Source: Symbiodinium natans | Taxonomy: Eukaryota; Sar; Dinophyceae; Suessiales; Symbiodiniaceae | NCBI GenBank assembly: GCA_905221605.1 | Contig: CAJNDS010000168.1 | Location: 152,501 to 207,983, forward strand | Direction: 5' to 3' | DNA: 55,483 bases | Shown: positions 9,299-22,415 of the stretch, in pieces | How positions within the stretch are numbered: position 1 is the first letter of the stretch | Layout of the letters: each line of letters opens with the position of its first letter | Program-made: the position numbers and the translations under genes | Notes under the pieces: model-generated | Told to the model about the DNA's origin: nothing | Databases searched by the model: none | The model's input: only the letters and a program-made list of their open reading frames with translations

Positions 9299-12200
9299 TA
9301 CGTCATGCCTTCGGCTTCCTCACCATGGGCCAGAAGGGAAACCACTTCGGAGTCACCATCCAAGGGCTCACACACACGAGCGCTTGCTTTGAGGGGCCAG
9401 GAATCAGGGTTGCCCTGTGGTTCCTTCAAACTCCTGTGGATCCTTGGCCAAAACGCCCTCGCCTCACTCCCCAACTTGGGGCCAGAGATTCGAGGCTAAG
9501 GGTATGAAGCGCGCCCCATTCGGCCCCATTCGGCCCCATGTCAGATCATCGTATGTACTGCACATGTCAAAGGTTCTCACAAGGGGCTGACAATGCCGCA
9601 CGAGAGAGTGCTTTGATCATGGACGAAAAGCGCCAGAGTCGATTGCATCGCCATGTCCTTCTTGTACATTCGGGATGGCAGTGATGTGTCCTTGTCTGTT
9701 GTGAGACTGCACCGCTCAGGAATTGTGAGTAGCCCCTGGAAGGAAGCGAGAAGCCAGCGAAGAAGCACCGCTGGCAGGGCAGCAGCGCGCCTTACGCATG
9801 TCGGGGCGAGACCATGGCCACTAAATGGCTTGCACAACGACAGCAGGGCACACCCTCACTTCGCCTTTACCCTGGGGGGGGGCCATGTATATGGGCCGTC
9901 AGGGTTCATCGCTCACGTGCCAGCAAGCCTTGAAAATGAGGCCAGAGGTGCAAGCTGCCACGCACCAGCATGCAGCCTTGTAGCAGCAGCCAGGTGGTCG
10001 GCAGTGAGCATCGCAGGTGCTGCTGAGCCCAAGCGGAGATCTTGGAGGGACCCGGCGCTGCTGCGCCAGCGCCGCGCGTGGCGGACATGAGCAGAGCTGG
10101 CGCGTCGCACCGGGAGGGCGCGCTTGCCACACGTGGGCACACAGAAGCCCCAACATCGACGGGGAGGCGCCTGCCATCCGCATGGGGATGGTGGAGGCGC
10201 TGGTGAATGCTCGCCTGCGCCAAGGCAGAGGAACAAAGAGCGATCACTCGAACCGCACCGGAACAGCAAGAGATGACCCCAGATTGCCCAGGCTTGTGGC
10301 TTTCCAAGCATGACCTTCCCTCAAGAAGTGGAAGGCCCCAAACCAGCCGGAGCTGAGGCCACAATCTGGCTCTGCCCCAGGCCGGATTGCCCTGACGCGC
10401 ACTGTTGAAGCCCTCAGACTCCCAAGGCAGGCAATGGAAGAGCCCCAGGCACCCTTCACCGGAAGGAGAAAAGCTGCTCCGCGCACGAGATTGTAACGCG
10501 CGCCGTTAAAGCCTGCCTTCAGAGACCTTGACTGTCAATGCCAGGGCAGCAAATCTCGTGTTGGGCATCTCCGTTCGAAGCATTCGAAGGCCCAGCAAAG
10601 GCTTCGAAAAGTGTTGGAGATCTCGGAGGCCGGAGCCTACAAGTGCTTCAAAAGCTTACACAGGCTTTTTTGGGGGAGCTTGCCACAGATGCATGGTCTG
10701 CATGGCTTCGGTGAGAGTTTGGGCGCGACAGTGAGCTTGGTATTGCTCGACGGGCACGCGACGTCCGCTGTATATCACACGCAGCAGGTTCTGTCGATTT
10801 GCCATCAAAAGTTGGTATGGTGACCGAATCTCAAGGAGACCACGGTTGACTCCTGCATAGACTTGCCCCGAACTTGCGCCTGCCGAGCTGGGCATGCCCT
10901 GCGTTTTGACCTTAAAACCCCCAGCACTCTTGTGCCTATGTTCTTCTTATGCTGACATGCTTTCCTGTGCCAAGTCTTCTGCCGACGATGCAAGAGCTCG
11001 AGAAATACTGCCGTGGTTCGACTTCTTGATTTAGGCAGCTCCCTGCTGCATGCTGCAGCTGCAAGCACATGAGGCCGCGGCATAACCCGCAGGTTCTTTG
11101 CGACATTGAACCGTCGGAAAAGAGCGTCAGGGCCGCGGCCACGGCTTTCTTCTCGGTCGACAGCGATTGTTCCTTGGCCCCGTCGGTATCGGGCCCCACG
11201 GAAGCAGACGCCAGGTCGGGTCGGTGGCCACCTTGTTGCATGTGCGCTGCAAACGTTTCAAGAGCAATCTACACATCTTAGTCCTCAAAGGGCCCGGCCA
11301 CAAAGGCTGTCGCGCCTCCGGAAGGCAGTTGAAGATAGGACTCGCCACGCTGCTTGACAAGACCCACAGTTCAGAATGTACCTTCTGGCCTTCGCAACAA
11401 TCTGGGATAAAACATCACTTCTGGATTGTGGAAGCCAAGCCAACTCCTACTTCTGACGGCGGCGTGCTCAGGGGACTGGAACCTGAAAGGAAAGACCAGC
11501 CCGAAGCCCTCTGCCTCGAGCTTCCGGGCCTTTGCAGGCGGACATCAGACCGTATAGGCACTCGCCAAGGCCTTGAAGCTCGGGGCTTAGATCAAAGGCA
11601 AGAGGATACAACAGGATCTCCACTGCGCATTCTTCTGCAAAGCAGCATGCTTTTTGCGGGCTTTTTTCGCGACAGAGCTGGTCAGCCCCGATGGCGTTCT
11701 GCCATGGCGTCCCATGCTGTCCATCTGAGCGGCAGCCGTTGCAATGGTCTGTGAAGAGCCTCACCGTGCATCACGCGCGTGATCCCTGCCCTACACGCAC
11801 AGTGACACAGTGGAAAGCATGTAATGGCGTGGAAACCATGTAATGGCCCCGAGACCCAGCAGGGCAGCGCCCACACATGCAAGTGAAGCAAGCAAGTCTT
11901 TAGGAAGTCTTAAGGGTCTGCTGCAGATACATGCCGAAGCTGCAAGCCTCGGAGCTGGGCCACGCAAGTGAGCAACCAGCTACCCTGGCATCCATAGCCC
12001 TCATGCAAACGCGCAGCTTGCGCCTGCGCTGGGTGCGACACCAGTCCATGGCCATGGCGCACTTTTGTAGCCATCATAAGCCGTCAGCGGCCATCCTCGA
12101 GACATCCGGGATCAATGCCCGATTCGCGGTACCGTGCTCCACACGAGACTGAGAGCGGCCGACCTCGGCCTACCCAACCCCGGCCAAAGTCGTGAAGTGT

Positions 12201-12560
12201 AAATAGGTACCGGTGCCCTCCCCTCCCCAACCCGAGTCTTGGAGCAGCTCTTGCCAGCGACCTGATGGGCAGTGATACCGTGACGCCTGCCTGGACCCGC
12301 TCCGAACGGTTCCTGGATCCCCAACGCAGCTGACTCAGACACTTCCAGAGAATTCGCAGCCGCTCCTGAGATTCGGATGGATGTTGGACAGCGGTCTCCC
12401 CGGCCATGTCTGCATGTGACAGAAGATTCAAGTTAAAGAGTTCGCCCTTTACTCCAACATAGATCTGTAGAGCCTGCGGTCAGCCTTCGGATACTTAGGC
12501 AGGAAGCAGAAGTCGTAAGAAGGCTGAGGGAAACTCAAACGACGTGAGCGCCGCGGCCGT
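9299..12560. other. No gene recognised
   Basis: Several frames of 70-195 residues overlap on both strands without family motifs or consistent codon pattern. I regard them as chance frames in GC-rich DNA. A short motif (CAACTCCTACTTCTGACGGCGG at about 11441) resembles ones near 4745 and 7920. Confidence 0.45.
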
Positions 12561-12609
12561 CTGCTAGCATCCAGTATTCAGCCATTGAAGAAGGCTCTGG
12601 TACCCATTG

Positions 12610-12671
12610 CATCCTTTTCTCTCTGTCTCTCTCACTCTCTCCCTCTCCCCACCCCCCCCCCCCACCCACAC
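12610..12671 (+). repeat. CT-rich microsatellite followed by poly-C
   Basis: CTCTCTGTCTCTCTCAC-type sequence ending in a run of about thirteen C. A separate run of about ten G lies near 12742-12752. Such homopolymers are prone to sequencing indels. Confidence 0.85.
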
Positions 12672-15177
12672 AAGCTTCGAGAATACGGACTGGAAGTGCA
12701 GAAAGAGTCCAGAAAGAGTATGCCCTGCCAAGTATTTTTCGAGGGGGGGGGGGTCCCTCAAATTACTGTGCAGGTGCCACGCACTTTGCGACTGCCTTCT
12801 ACTGATCCGCAAAGGGACTGCATGTATGGGCATGCTCAAAGTGGGGGAGGGCAGAAAATGTGGAAGACGATTTCCGCTCCCCCTGAAGGCACTAATTGTA
12901 GGATCACGTGCTTCGGTCCACACCCTGCAGCTACCTTACGCACGGTACGACCTGCACACTCCCAGTAATCCACTGCTGGACACCCAACAGGCGAGTTTTT
13001 CAAACGTTTCTTATTCCAAGTTTGGCTTGCTCCAACAACCTCCTCGTACCATCAAGGCAATGCTTGGCAGGTGAGAGCAAGGGTCTAGGCAACAGGCAAC
13101 TGCAGTTACACCCGCCTTGCATTTATGCGCCCACGCAGCATCCTCCATTTACTAGGCCTGGCTGGGAGGGGGCATCTTTCACTGTCCAGCCTTGGAAGAA
13201 TATTTCAGGTTTAGGGATCGGGTTCAGGTGAGCGCCTTGGGGCGCTTGGGCGCTCCCGGGCCGGGGGTTGATGGTTTAGGGTTTAGGGCCATATTGTCAA
13301 GATTGGCTCTTTCACCCCCACTTTCGCTGACATGTTTCGCAATTCTTCCTGCGCAACTCTTCCTGTCGTAGCACCGGTGTGAACGAATGAGTTCGATCCG
13401 TACAAACAAATGGGAAGAATGTGAAGGTATGAGCGAGAGAATCCCCATGACCCAGCAAATTTCTGAGTCTTTTGAACGAGGCTTTGGGCGCTTTTCTCGT
13501 TCTGTCATGACCTGCTCACTCGTTGTTTTGTGGCGAACCATTTGACTTCCCAGCCTGCGGCTGATCATAGCGCCTGGTTTTGAGCACGAAGGCCCCAGCA
13601 GCCCTTCAAAAAGCGACCAGCGCGTGCTTGGCCGCAGGGTTCTCGATGAGGCACACTTTCGGGAGCCGGCAGCAAAGAGCAGCCAACGAAGAGCACACTA
13701 CAGCGAATTGCTGTGGGGCGCCGACGTGGCCCCTAAACCCCCAACCCATCAGTTCATGTGCCCTTGTGCTACTACTCCGTGCGACGATGCTCTTGGACAA
13801 CACGGCTCTCTGCTGGAACCTGCGCCTTTCACCAGTACTTGGCTCCCCGGCCCGTCCCAGAATCCAGGTTCAAGAAGCCGAGTCATCCATACGCAGTTCA
13901 TTTGGCCCTGCTTCGGCTTCTTCAGATGGCAGAATCTCGAAGCCCCGAAGACAGCGGGGGCGCGTCTTGGCGACTTTGCAAAAGGGGACCTCTTGCGGCC
14001 TGGAAAGAGAGGGGGAGCTCGGTTTCGGTTCTTCTGCCCTACAGCTGACAGATCTCGCTTCTCATCGGAGATCTGATGCCCTCCCAAGACTTGAGGTTGA
14101 GGGCCCTCAAGGGTCTAGGGGCCGTTTTGCTCGCTTCATGCCCACATCCCCCAAAAAGGTCCCAACTTCGCAACTGCCTTTCTGCAGGGCGCGCGCGCGC
14201 TTGGAGGACAGCAGGCTCTCAACCCCTCCGGCTCGTGAAAGGGCGTTGGTATGAGGAGCGGCAGCACCGGATTCTCGTGGCCCGCAAAGCGGCGCGCGGA
14301 AGCAACAGGACCTTGCAGTCTAGGAGCTTGGTCTTTGGCACACGAAGGCCTAGGGGATTTCAGGAGCTTTCGGCTTTCAGGGATTTGGGCTACGAAGACC
14401 TGATCTTGAAGTAGCTCGACTGGACGCTTGAAAGTTCTTGAAAGGGCTGCTCTCTCACATCCAAGACAGGACTTCCCTGTGCGTTTTGAGAACTGGCCTT
14501 GGGAGGCCGGAAATCCCTCCGTCTCATGGCGACCTCAAGATACGAGCTTTTGCTCGAAACCACCATCCATGGCTTCGAAATTTTAGTCTCTACAGAACCC
14601 TCAGCAAGGGTGCAGCCTTGCCACAAGCATGCGCGTTTGGTGAACTTGGCTCCATGGGCGCCTAGCGCAGCTATGGCAATGACACGGACAGCAGTGAGTG
14701 TGACCCAAAATGAAGTCTTTCAACAAGCAAGGTCCATGAGCCCAGTAGCCGCCTGCATTTGGAAGGATGGCCGGTCCGGCAGAAATAGCTGGGCCAGTTT
14801 GAGGAAGCTTCCACGACAGTTGCTCGCACCCCCATTGTTAAGGCTTTTGCATGGCACGGGTTGAGGGTTTCCATCTGAGACCCTCTGCTCTGCCCGGCAG
14901 AGAACCCCCGCAGGCAAACCGTGCCAGCGTCGGGCTTGCCATCAGCAGCACCAACTCAGCACCAAAGCACAGAGAAGGCGGTGATTGTGCGCCGCATCCG
15001 TCGCCACGAACATGGCTGCAATCGAGGAAGATTGAGGACATGCAGGACCCCACTGGCCTCGCACGAGCACTGGATTGGATTCGATGTTCAACCCCGATGA
15101 CTGAGGCTCAGGGACTCGGAGACCCCGCACGATTGTTGGACTGAGGCTTGCCATCTCCCCTCCCATGGCACTTCAGT
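12672..15177. other. No gene recognised; small TTTAGGG remnants
   Basis: The longest frame (13580-14254, plus) has no recognisable domain and equally long frames oppose it. A two-unit TTTAGGG remnant lies at 13274-13288. Nothing else was supported. Confidence 0.45.
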
Positions 15178-15210
15178 GTTTAGGGTTTAGGGTTTAGGAT
15201 TTAGGGTTTC
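15178..15210 (+). repeat. Interstitial TTTAGGG tract at the edge of the 945-bp array
   Basis: About five TTTAGGG-like units, including TTTAGGA, immediately before the first (internally deleted) copy of the 945-bp repeat. Confidence 0.8.
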
Positions 15211-15216
15211 GACTCC

Positions 15217-18200
15217 CCGCAGAGCCGCCTCTGTATCCCGACTGCTGTTGCACCTGTCATGCAAGTCTGTCGAAGCCAACAACATGCTAGGACACGATCA
15301 AGTGAAGATGAAAGCGCGCATTGCCGTCCAGGTGTTCCTCGTGATTCAGCAGCTTTCCAGCTTGCAATGCTGTGAACGCACATTTCCGGATGTACAGTTC
15401 TTGGGGCACGTTACTAAGTTACTAAAGCTACTATGCTTGATTGCCGAGATTTGCCGAGGCCCGCAGCTCAGCCGTTCGTTCTCACAAGCTTGCATCGCAA
15501 ACATCCAAGGGCTCGTGCAGCTAGCTACTGCAACGACACGGCTGGCAATGCTTCAAAGAATTCTCTTTCCGTCAAGCCACCGGCAGTGAGAAAGTTTGAC
15601 AAACATTCCTGGAGATTCTCAATGTTGCAGGGGTGACGCACAAGGCGAACATCCAGCAATATGAGCAGGAGTTCTGCCAAAGCGGGGTTGTAGGAAGGGC
15701 TGTGCAACAATGATCAGGCCTGTGTTGAGGAATCCTCAAAGCGGCTCGGCTCGCAAATTGAACTTCCTGTCAAACTGGTAGGCACCGCTCGGGTAGCTAG
15801 TGCTGGACGACTGAAGGTGCCCATCGCACCGCCTCTGCTCCCACGGCACGTGCGAGAGTTAAGAAACTCAAACGCAGGGACTGAGGCGTGCGATGCCAGC
15901 TGAGCTCCCGACCTTGAACGACATAGAGGATGCTTGAAAACTGAAGTGCCGAAGCACAAGATATACCGATTGCATGACGCTCGCAGAGCCTCTGTACCCC
16001 GACTGCGGTTGCACCTGTCATGCAAGTCTGTCGAAGCCAAAAACATGCTAGGACACGATCAAGTGAAGATGAAAGCGCGCATTGCCGTCCAGGTGTTCTT
16101 CGCGATTCAGCAGCTTTCCAGCTTGCAATGCTGTGAACGCACATTTCCGGATGTACAGTTCTTGGGGCACGTTACTAAGTTACTAAAGTTACTACCCTTG
16201 ATTGCCGAGATTTGCCGAGGCCCGCAGCTCAGCCGTTCGTTCTCACAAGCTTGCATCGCAAACATCCAAGGGCTAGTGCAGCTAGTACTGCAACGACACG
16301 GCTGGCAATGCTTCAAAGAATTCTCTTTCCATCAAGCCGCCGGCAGTGAGAAAAGTTTGATAAACACGGCAGATCCTGACTAAGTGCTTCAAACATGCGA
16401 TGGATGTCCGCGAACACCCAGCGGCACTCTTGACGGCGAAGCTTTCAGGGAAGGTTTGTGTGGACAAGATGATCAGAGCTACCTGAGCCCGCAACGCTGG
16501 CAAGGACAAGGCCACGCAGTGTCACGCATGGATAGCCCTCCCGTGCCCTCCTGGAGATTCTCAATGTTGCAGGGGCGATGCACAAGGCGAACATCCAGCA
16601 ACATGCGCAGGAGTTCTGCCAAAGCGGGGTTGTAGGAAGGGCTGCGCAACGATGATCAAGCATCCTGTGTTGAGGAATCCTCAAAGCGGCTCGGCTCGCA
16701 AATTGAACTTCCTGTCAAACTGGTAGGCACCGCTCGGGCAGCTAGTGCTGGACGACTGAAGGTGCCCATCGCACCGCCTCTGCTCCCACGGCACGTGCGA
16801 GAGTTAAGAAACTCAAACGCAGGGACTGAGGCGTGCGATGCCAGCTGAGCTCCCGACCTTGAACGACATAGAGGATGCTTGAAAACTGAAGTGCCGAAGC
16901 ACAAGATATACCGATTGCATGACGCTCGCAGAGCCTCTGTACCCCGACTGCGGTTGCACCTGTCATGCAAGTCTGTCGAAGCCAAAAACATGCTAGGACA
17001 CGATCAAGTGAAGATGAAAGCGCGCATTGCCGTCCAGGTGTTCTTCGCGATTCAGCAGCTTTCCAGCTTGCAATGCTGTGAACGCACATTTCCGGATGTA
17101 CAGTTCTTGGGGCACGTTACTAAGTTACTAAAGTTACTACCCTTGATTGCCGAGATTTGCCGAGGCCCGCAGCTCAGCCGTTCGTTCTCACAAGCTTGCA
17201 TCGCAAACATCCAAGGGCTAGTGCAGCTAGTACTGCAACGACACGGCTGGCAATGCTTCAAAGAATTCTCTTTCCATCAAGCCGCCGGCAGTGAGAAAAG
17301 TTTGATAAACACGGCAGATCCTGACTAAGTGCTTCAAACATGCGATGGATGTCCGCGAACACCCAGCGGCACTCTTGACGGCGAAGCTTTCAGGGAAGGT
17401 TTGTGTGGACAAGATGATCAGAGCTACCTGAGCCCGCAACGCTGGCAAGGACAAGGCCACGCAGTGTCACGCATGGATAGCCCTCCCGTGCCCTCCTGGA
17501 GATTCTCAATGTTGCAGGGGCGATGCACAAGGCGAACATCCAGCAACATGCGCAGGAGTTCTGCCAAAGCGGGGTTGTAGGAAGGGCTGCGCAACGATGA
17601 TCAAGCATCCTGTGTTGAGGAATCCTCAAAGCGGCTCGGATCGCAAATTGAACTTCCTGTCAAACTGGTAGGCACCGCTCGGGCAGCTAGTGCTGGACGA
17701 CTGAAGGTGCCCATCGCACCGCCTCTGCTCCCACGGCACGTGCGAGAGTTAAGAAACTCAAACGCAGGGACTGAGGCGTGCGATGCCAGCTGAGCTCCCG
17801 ACCTTGAACGACATAGAGGATGCTTGAAAACTGAAGTGCCGAAGCACAAGATATACCGATTGCATGACGCTCGCAGAGCCTCTGTACCCCGACTGCGGTT
17901 GCACGTGTCATGCAAGTCTGTCGAAGCCAAAAACATGCTAGGACACGATCAAATGAAGATGAAAGCGCGCATTGCCGTCCAGGTGTTCTTCGCGATTCAG
18001 CAGCTTTCCAGCTTGTAATGCTGTGAACGCACATTTCCGGATGTACAGTTCTTGGGGCACGTTACTAAGTTACTAAAGTTACTACCCTTGATTGCCGAGA
18101 TTTGCCGAGGCCCGCAGCTCAGCCGTTCGTTCTCACAAGCTTGCATCGCAAACATCCAAGGGCTCGTGCAGCTAGCTACTGCAACGACACGGCTGGCAAT

Positions 18201-19560
18201 GCTTCAAAGAATTCTCTTTCCATCAAGCCGCCGGCAGTGAGAAAAGTTTGATAAACACGGCAGATCCTGACTAAGTGCTTCAAACATGCGATGGATGTCC
18301 GCGAACACTCAGCGGCACTCTTGACGGCGAAGCTTTCAGGGAAGGTTTGTGTGGACAAGATGATCAGAGCTACCTGAGCCCGCAACGCTGGCAAGGACAA
18401 GGCCACGCAGTGTCACGCATGGATAGCCCTCCCGTGCCCTCCCGGAGATTCTCAATGTTGCAGGGGCGACGCACAAGGCGAACATCCAGCAACATGCGCA
18501 GGAGTTCTGCCAAAGCGGGGTTGTAGGAAGGGCTGCGCAACGATGATCAAGCATCCTGTGTTGAGGAATCCTCAAAGCGGCTCGGATCGCAAATTGAACT
18601 TCCTGTCAAACTGGTAGGCACCGCTCGGGCAGCTAGTGCTGGACGACTGAAGGTGCCCATCGCACCGCCTCTGCTCCCACGGCACGTGCGAGAGTTAAGA
18701 AACTCAAACGCAGGGACTGAGGCGTGCGATGCCAGCTGAGCTCCCGACCTTGAACGACATAGAGGATGCTTGAAAACTGAAGTGCCGAAGCACAAGATAT
18801 ACCGATTGCATGACGCTCGCAGAGCCTCTGTACCCCGACTGCGGTTGCACGTGTCATGCAAGTCTGTCGAAGCCAAAAACATGCTAGGACACGATCAAAT
18901 GAAGATGAAAGCGCGCATTGCCGTCCAGGTGTTCTTCGCGATTCAGCAGCTTTCCAGCTTGCAATGCTGTGAACGCACATTTCCGGATGTACAGTTCTTG
19001 GGGCACGTTACTAAGTTACTAAAGTTACTACCCTTGATTGCCGAGATTTGCCGAGGCCCGCAGCTCAGCCGTTCGTTCTCACAAGCTTGCATCGCAAACA
19101 TCCAAGGGCTCGTGCAGCTAGCTACTGCAACGACACGGCTGGCAATGCTTCAAAGAATTCTCCTTCCATCAAGCCGCCGGCAGTGAGAAAAGTTTGATAA
19201 ACACGGCAGATCCTGACTAAGTGCTTCAAACATGCGATGGATGTCCGCGAACACCCAGCGGCACTCTTGACGGCGAAGCTTTCAGGGAAGGTTTGTGTGG
19301 ACAAGATGATCAGAGCTACCTGAGCCCGCAACGCTGGCAAGGACAAGGCCACGCAGTGTCACGCATGGATAGCCCTCCCGTGCCCTCCTGGAGATTCTCA
19401 ATGTTGCAGGGGCGACGCACAAGGCGAACATCCAGCAACATGCGCAGCAGGACAACGATGATCAAGCATCTTGCGTTGAGGAATCCTCAAAACGGCTGGA
19501 CTCGCAAATTTTAACTTCCTGGCAAACTGGTAGGCACCGCTCGGGCAGCTCCCCGTCCTC
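15217..19560 (+). repeat. Tandem array of a 945-bp repeat
   Basis: The anchor TGTTGAGGAATCCTC occurs at 15723, 16668, 17613 and 18559, giving periods of 945, 945 and 946 bp, then in degraded form near 19473. The first partial copy (15217-15722) lacks about 190 bp. The last is shortened by a small deletion near 19448 and diverges after about 19500. Internal copies are nearly identical, with a few shared variants. Each unit has frames of up to 149 residues, but none matches a known family. One copy has a TAA at 18016-18018 that interrupts the plus frame, so coding is unlikely. Confidence 0.92.
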
Positions 19561-20505
19561 CCACCGCACGTGAAAGAGTTAACAGGGACTCAAGTGTGCG
19601 CTGGCCTGGACAAGGCCCCCAGATGCAGTCTCTGCATCACAGGCTATCAAATCAGACGAGGGTGAAACTGTGCATCGCCAGTGCGGCCACCACTCGGTTC
19701 CCTGTTCAAGCCTCTGGCTCTTATCCGTGTTCGGATTTCGGATTTAGGGTTTACGGTTTAGGGATTAAGCCTGAAAGCATGGGGCGTGTACATGGCCAGG
19801 TGCCTCTGGTCTGTCAGGTCACCTGGAACGGGCCTCTGTTCATCTCTGTTCAGGGTCTAGGGTTTCGGGTTTCGGGTTTAGGGTTTAGGGTGCAGGGTGC
19901 AGGGTGCAGGGTGTAGGGTCTAGGCTTAGGGAACAGAATGGCTGCAGAAGCCACGCACAAACTGACCGTGTCGAAGCGACCCGCGTTCTGAGCGGCTGCC
20001 TGGAAGTAAACTGAACGATGATTCGAGGATTCGGCGGATACTGGTCTAACACTGCAAGCTTCTTGAACGTCTTGACAATCACTCAAGCAGGAGCCTGCAT
20101 CGACTCCCATCTAGTTGCGCACTCCGTTGCCGCAAAACGCGGCATGAGAGTGCATCGCGACTTGTGACGGAGCGCCGCCCGCCACGTTGCATGGCAGGAC
20201 CACACACGGGCAAGCACGAGCCGAGCCTTCGCACCAGCCAACCGTGCAATCCAGCGGCCAGCAGGGAGATAGAGGCACAAGCAGAGCTGTGAGATGGAGT
20301 GGAGATGGTGAAGCACAAGTTGCATCACAGGCTACACCATGGCTTCCCCCACATGGCTTCCCGATGAGTCCGCGAGGTGGCGCATCACTCGGCCAGCCCG
20401 CGTCAAGTGCAGACATGCCGACATGGAGGCTCCTCTTCAACCATTGCGCAAGCGAGCCAGGGCTCTGAACAATACCGGTCGCCCCATCAACTCGTGTCGA
20501 CGGGC
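19561..20505. other. No gene; degenerate TTTAGGG/GGGTGCA tract
   Basis: Degenerate TTTAGGG units occur at about 19735-19760, and a tract of TTTCGGG, TTTAGGG and GGGTGCA units at about 19856-19922. The rest is unique sequence without a convincing frame, leading into the 122-bp array. Confidence 0.6.
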
Positions 20506-21725
20506 GCCGAGCTTCTTGGAAGAGCTGGACGTATTGCATCCTGACATGCTCGCGTCACCCGCTGTGTCGCGAGATCCGACACGGAACCAACCACATGCGA
20601 AGCTGGCTCTTGGGTAGAGTTGATAACGCCGAGCTTCTTGGAAGAGCTGGACGTATTGCATCCTGACATGCTCGCGTCACCCGCTGTGTCGCGAGATCCG
20701 ACACGGAACCAACCACATGCGAAGCTGGCTCTTGGGTAGAGTTGATAACGCCGAGCTTCTTGGAAGAGCTGGACGTATTGCATCCTGACATGCTCGCGTC
20801 ACCCGCTGTGTCACGAGATCCGACACGGAACCAACCACATGCGAAGCTGGCTCTTGGGTAGAGTTGATAACGCCGAGCTTCTTGGAAGAGCTGGACGTAT
20901 TGCATCCTGACATGCTCGCGTCACCCGCTGTGTCGCGAGATCCGACACGGAACCAACCACATGCGAAGCTGGCTCTTGGGTAGAGTTGATAACGCCGAGC
21001 TTCTTGGAAGAGCTGGACGTATTGCATCCTGACATGCTCGCGTCACCCGCTGTGTCGCGAGATCCGACACGGAACCAACCACATGCGAAGCTGGCTCTTG
21101 GGTAGAGTTGATAACGCCGAGCTTCTTGGAAGAGCTGGACGTATTGCATCCTGACGTGCTCACGTCACCCGCTGTGTCGCGAGATCCGACACGGAACCAA
21201 CCACATGCGAAGCTGGCTCTTGGGTAGAGTTGATAACGCCGAGCTTCTTGGAAGAGCTGGACGTATTGCATCCTGACATGCTCGCGTCACCCGCTGTGTC
21301 GCGAGATCCGACACGGAACCAACCACATGCGAAGCTGGCTCTTGGGTAGAGTTGATAACGCCGAGCTTCTTGGAAGAGCTGGACGTATTGCATCCTGACA
21401 TGCTCGCGTCACCCGCTGTGTCACGAGATCCGACACGGAACCAACCACATGCGAAGCTGGCTCTTGGGTAGAGTTGATAACGCCGAGCTTCTTGGAAGAG
21501 CTGGACGTATTGCATCCTGACATGCTCGCGTCACCCGCTGTGTCGCGAGATCCGACACGGAACCAACCACATGCGAAGCTGGCTCTTGGGTAGAGTTGAT
21601 AACGCCGAGCTTCTTGGAAGAGCTGGACGTATTGCATCCTGACATGCTCGCGTCACCCGCTGTGTCGCGAGATCCGACACGGAACCAACCACATGCGAAG
21701 CTGGCTCTTGGGTAGAGTTGATAAA
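20506..21725 (+). repeat. 122-bp minisatellite, exactly ten copies
   Basis: The unit begins GCCGAGCTTCTTGGAAGAGC and ends GGGTAGAGTTGATAA(C). Starts are every 122 bp from 20506 to 21604. Copies are almost identical. Copies 3 and 8 share TCACGAG in place of TCGCGAG, which points to a five-copy (610-bp) duplication. Copy 6 has GACGTGCTCACG. Minus-strand frames through it exist only because the unit cycles through all frames (122 is not a multiple of 3). Confidence 0.95.
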
Positions 21726-22278
21726 GCACCTACGGATGCTGGCATAGAAACGCCTAGGCACTTGATCCGGCCAACAAACTCAAACAGTATCAGGTGTAAA
21801 GAGCCTCAACCTCCAGGTGCAGAGCTACTGGCAGCTTTCGTCTGCTCCGGCCTGTGTTGGGGTATTAACTTCGTCCAAAGTCCGAGCCTCCGCCTGCGCA
21901 CCTGGATGCGAGGATGCTTTGCGCAAGTCCGAGAGGAAAGCTGTAGACCATCATATCAGGGCGTGCTTTTGCCGCAAGCAGCCGCGAGCATGAACGCATC
22001 TGAGCAGGAACCCAAGCTTGCTGCACATCACAAGGATAATTCAGAGAGCTACTCGTGAAGTGGCCAAACGCAGCAGCATGTGCACTGACCCTAGCCGCAT
22101 TTCCTGCCGTCATCATGAAGCTCCTACAAGGCAACTGCGCTGTCGAACCTGCCCGGCGCTGCTACTTGTCATCCGGCTGCCGTCATGCCTCGGCATTGGC
22201 TGAACGCAACACTCCTGCACCCCTCACTTTACGAAGGCAGGCTCTGCAAGCAGGCACTCCGAATTACGGAAATCCAAT
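21726..22278. other. No gene recognised
   Basis: Unique sequence between the 122-bp array and the telomere-type tracts. Short frames on both strands have no family features. Confidence 0.45.
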
Positions 22279-22322
22279 CCCTAAACCCGAAACCCGAAAC
22301 CCTAAACCCTAAACCCTAAACC
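22279..22322 (-). repeat. Interstitial CCCTAAA tract (reverse orientation)
   Basis: About six CCCTAAA-type units with CCCGAAA variants. This clear tract is in the opposite orientation to the other major ones, and about 95 bp of unique DNA separates it from a TTTAGGG tract facing the other way. Confidence 0.85.
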
Positions 22323-22415
22323 CGTGAACTGCAACACAAAGCTCCAAGCGCCCCGGCGCCGGCTGTCGAGTGGGCATGACAGCTTCGTGAGCTTTACAGC
22401 GCCGTCTTTGCCCTT

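Noticed and set aside
9653-10364. Overlapping frames of 130-150 residues on both strands
   Set aside because: Typical chance frames in GC-rich DNA; none has a family signature.
13580-14254. 224-residue plus-strand frame
   Set aside because: Opposed by similarly long frames on the other strand, with no recognisable domain or conserved pattern.
15934-16383. 149-residue frame repeated in the 945-bp array
   Set aside because: No family motif; broken in one copy (stop at 18016-18018) and frame-shifted at the QLVLQ/QLATA site between copies.
20437-21761. Repeated minus-strand proteins of about 116 residues
   Set aside because: They arise from the 122-bp repeat cycling through frames and have no known domain.
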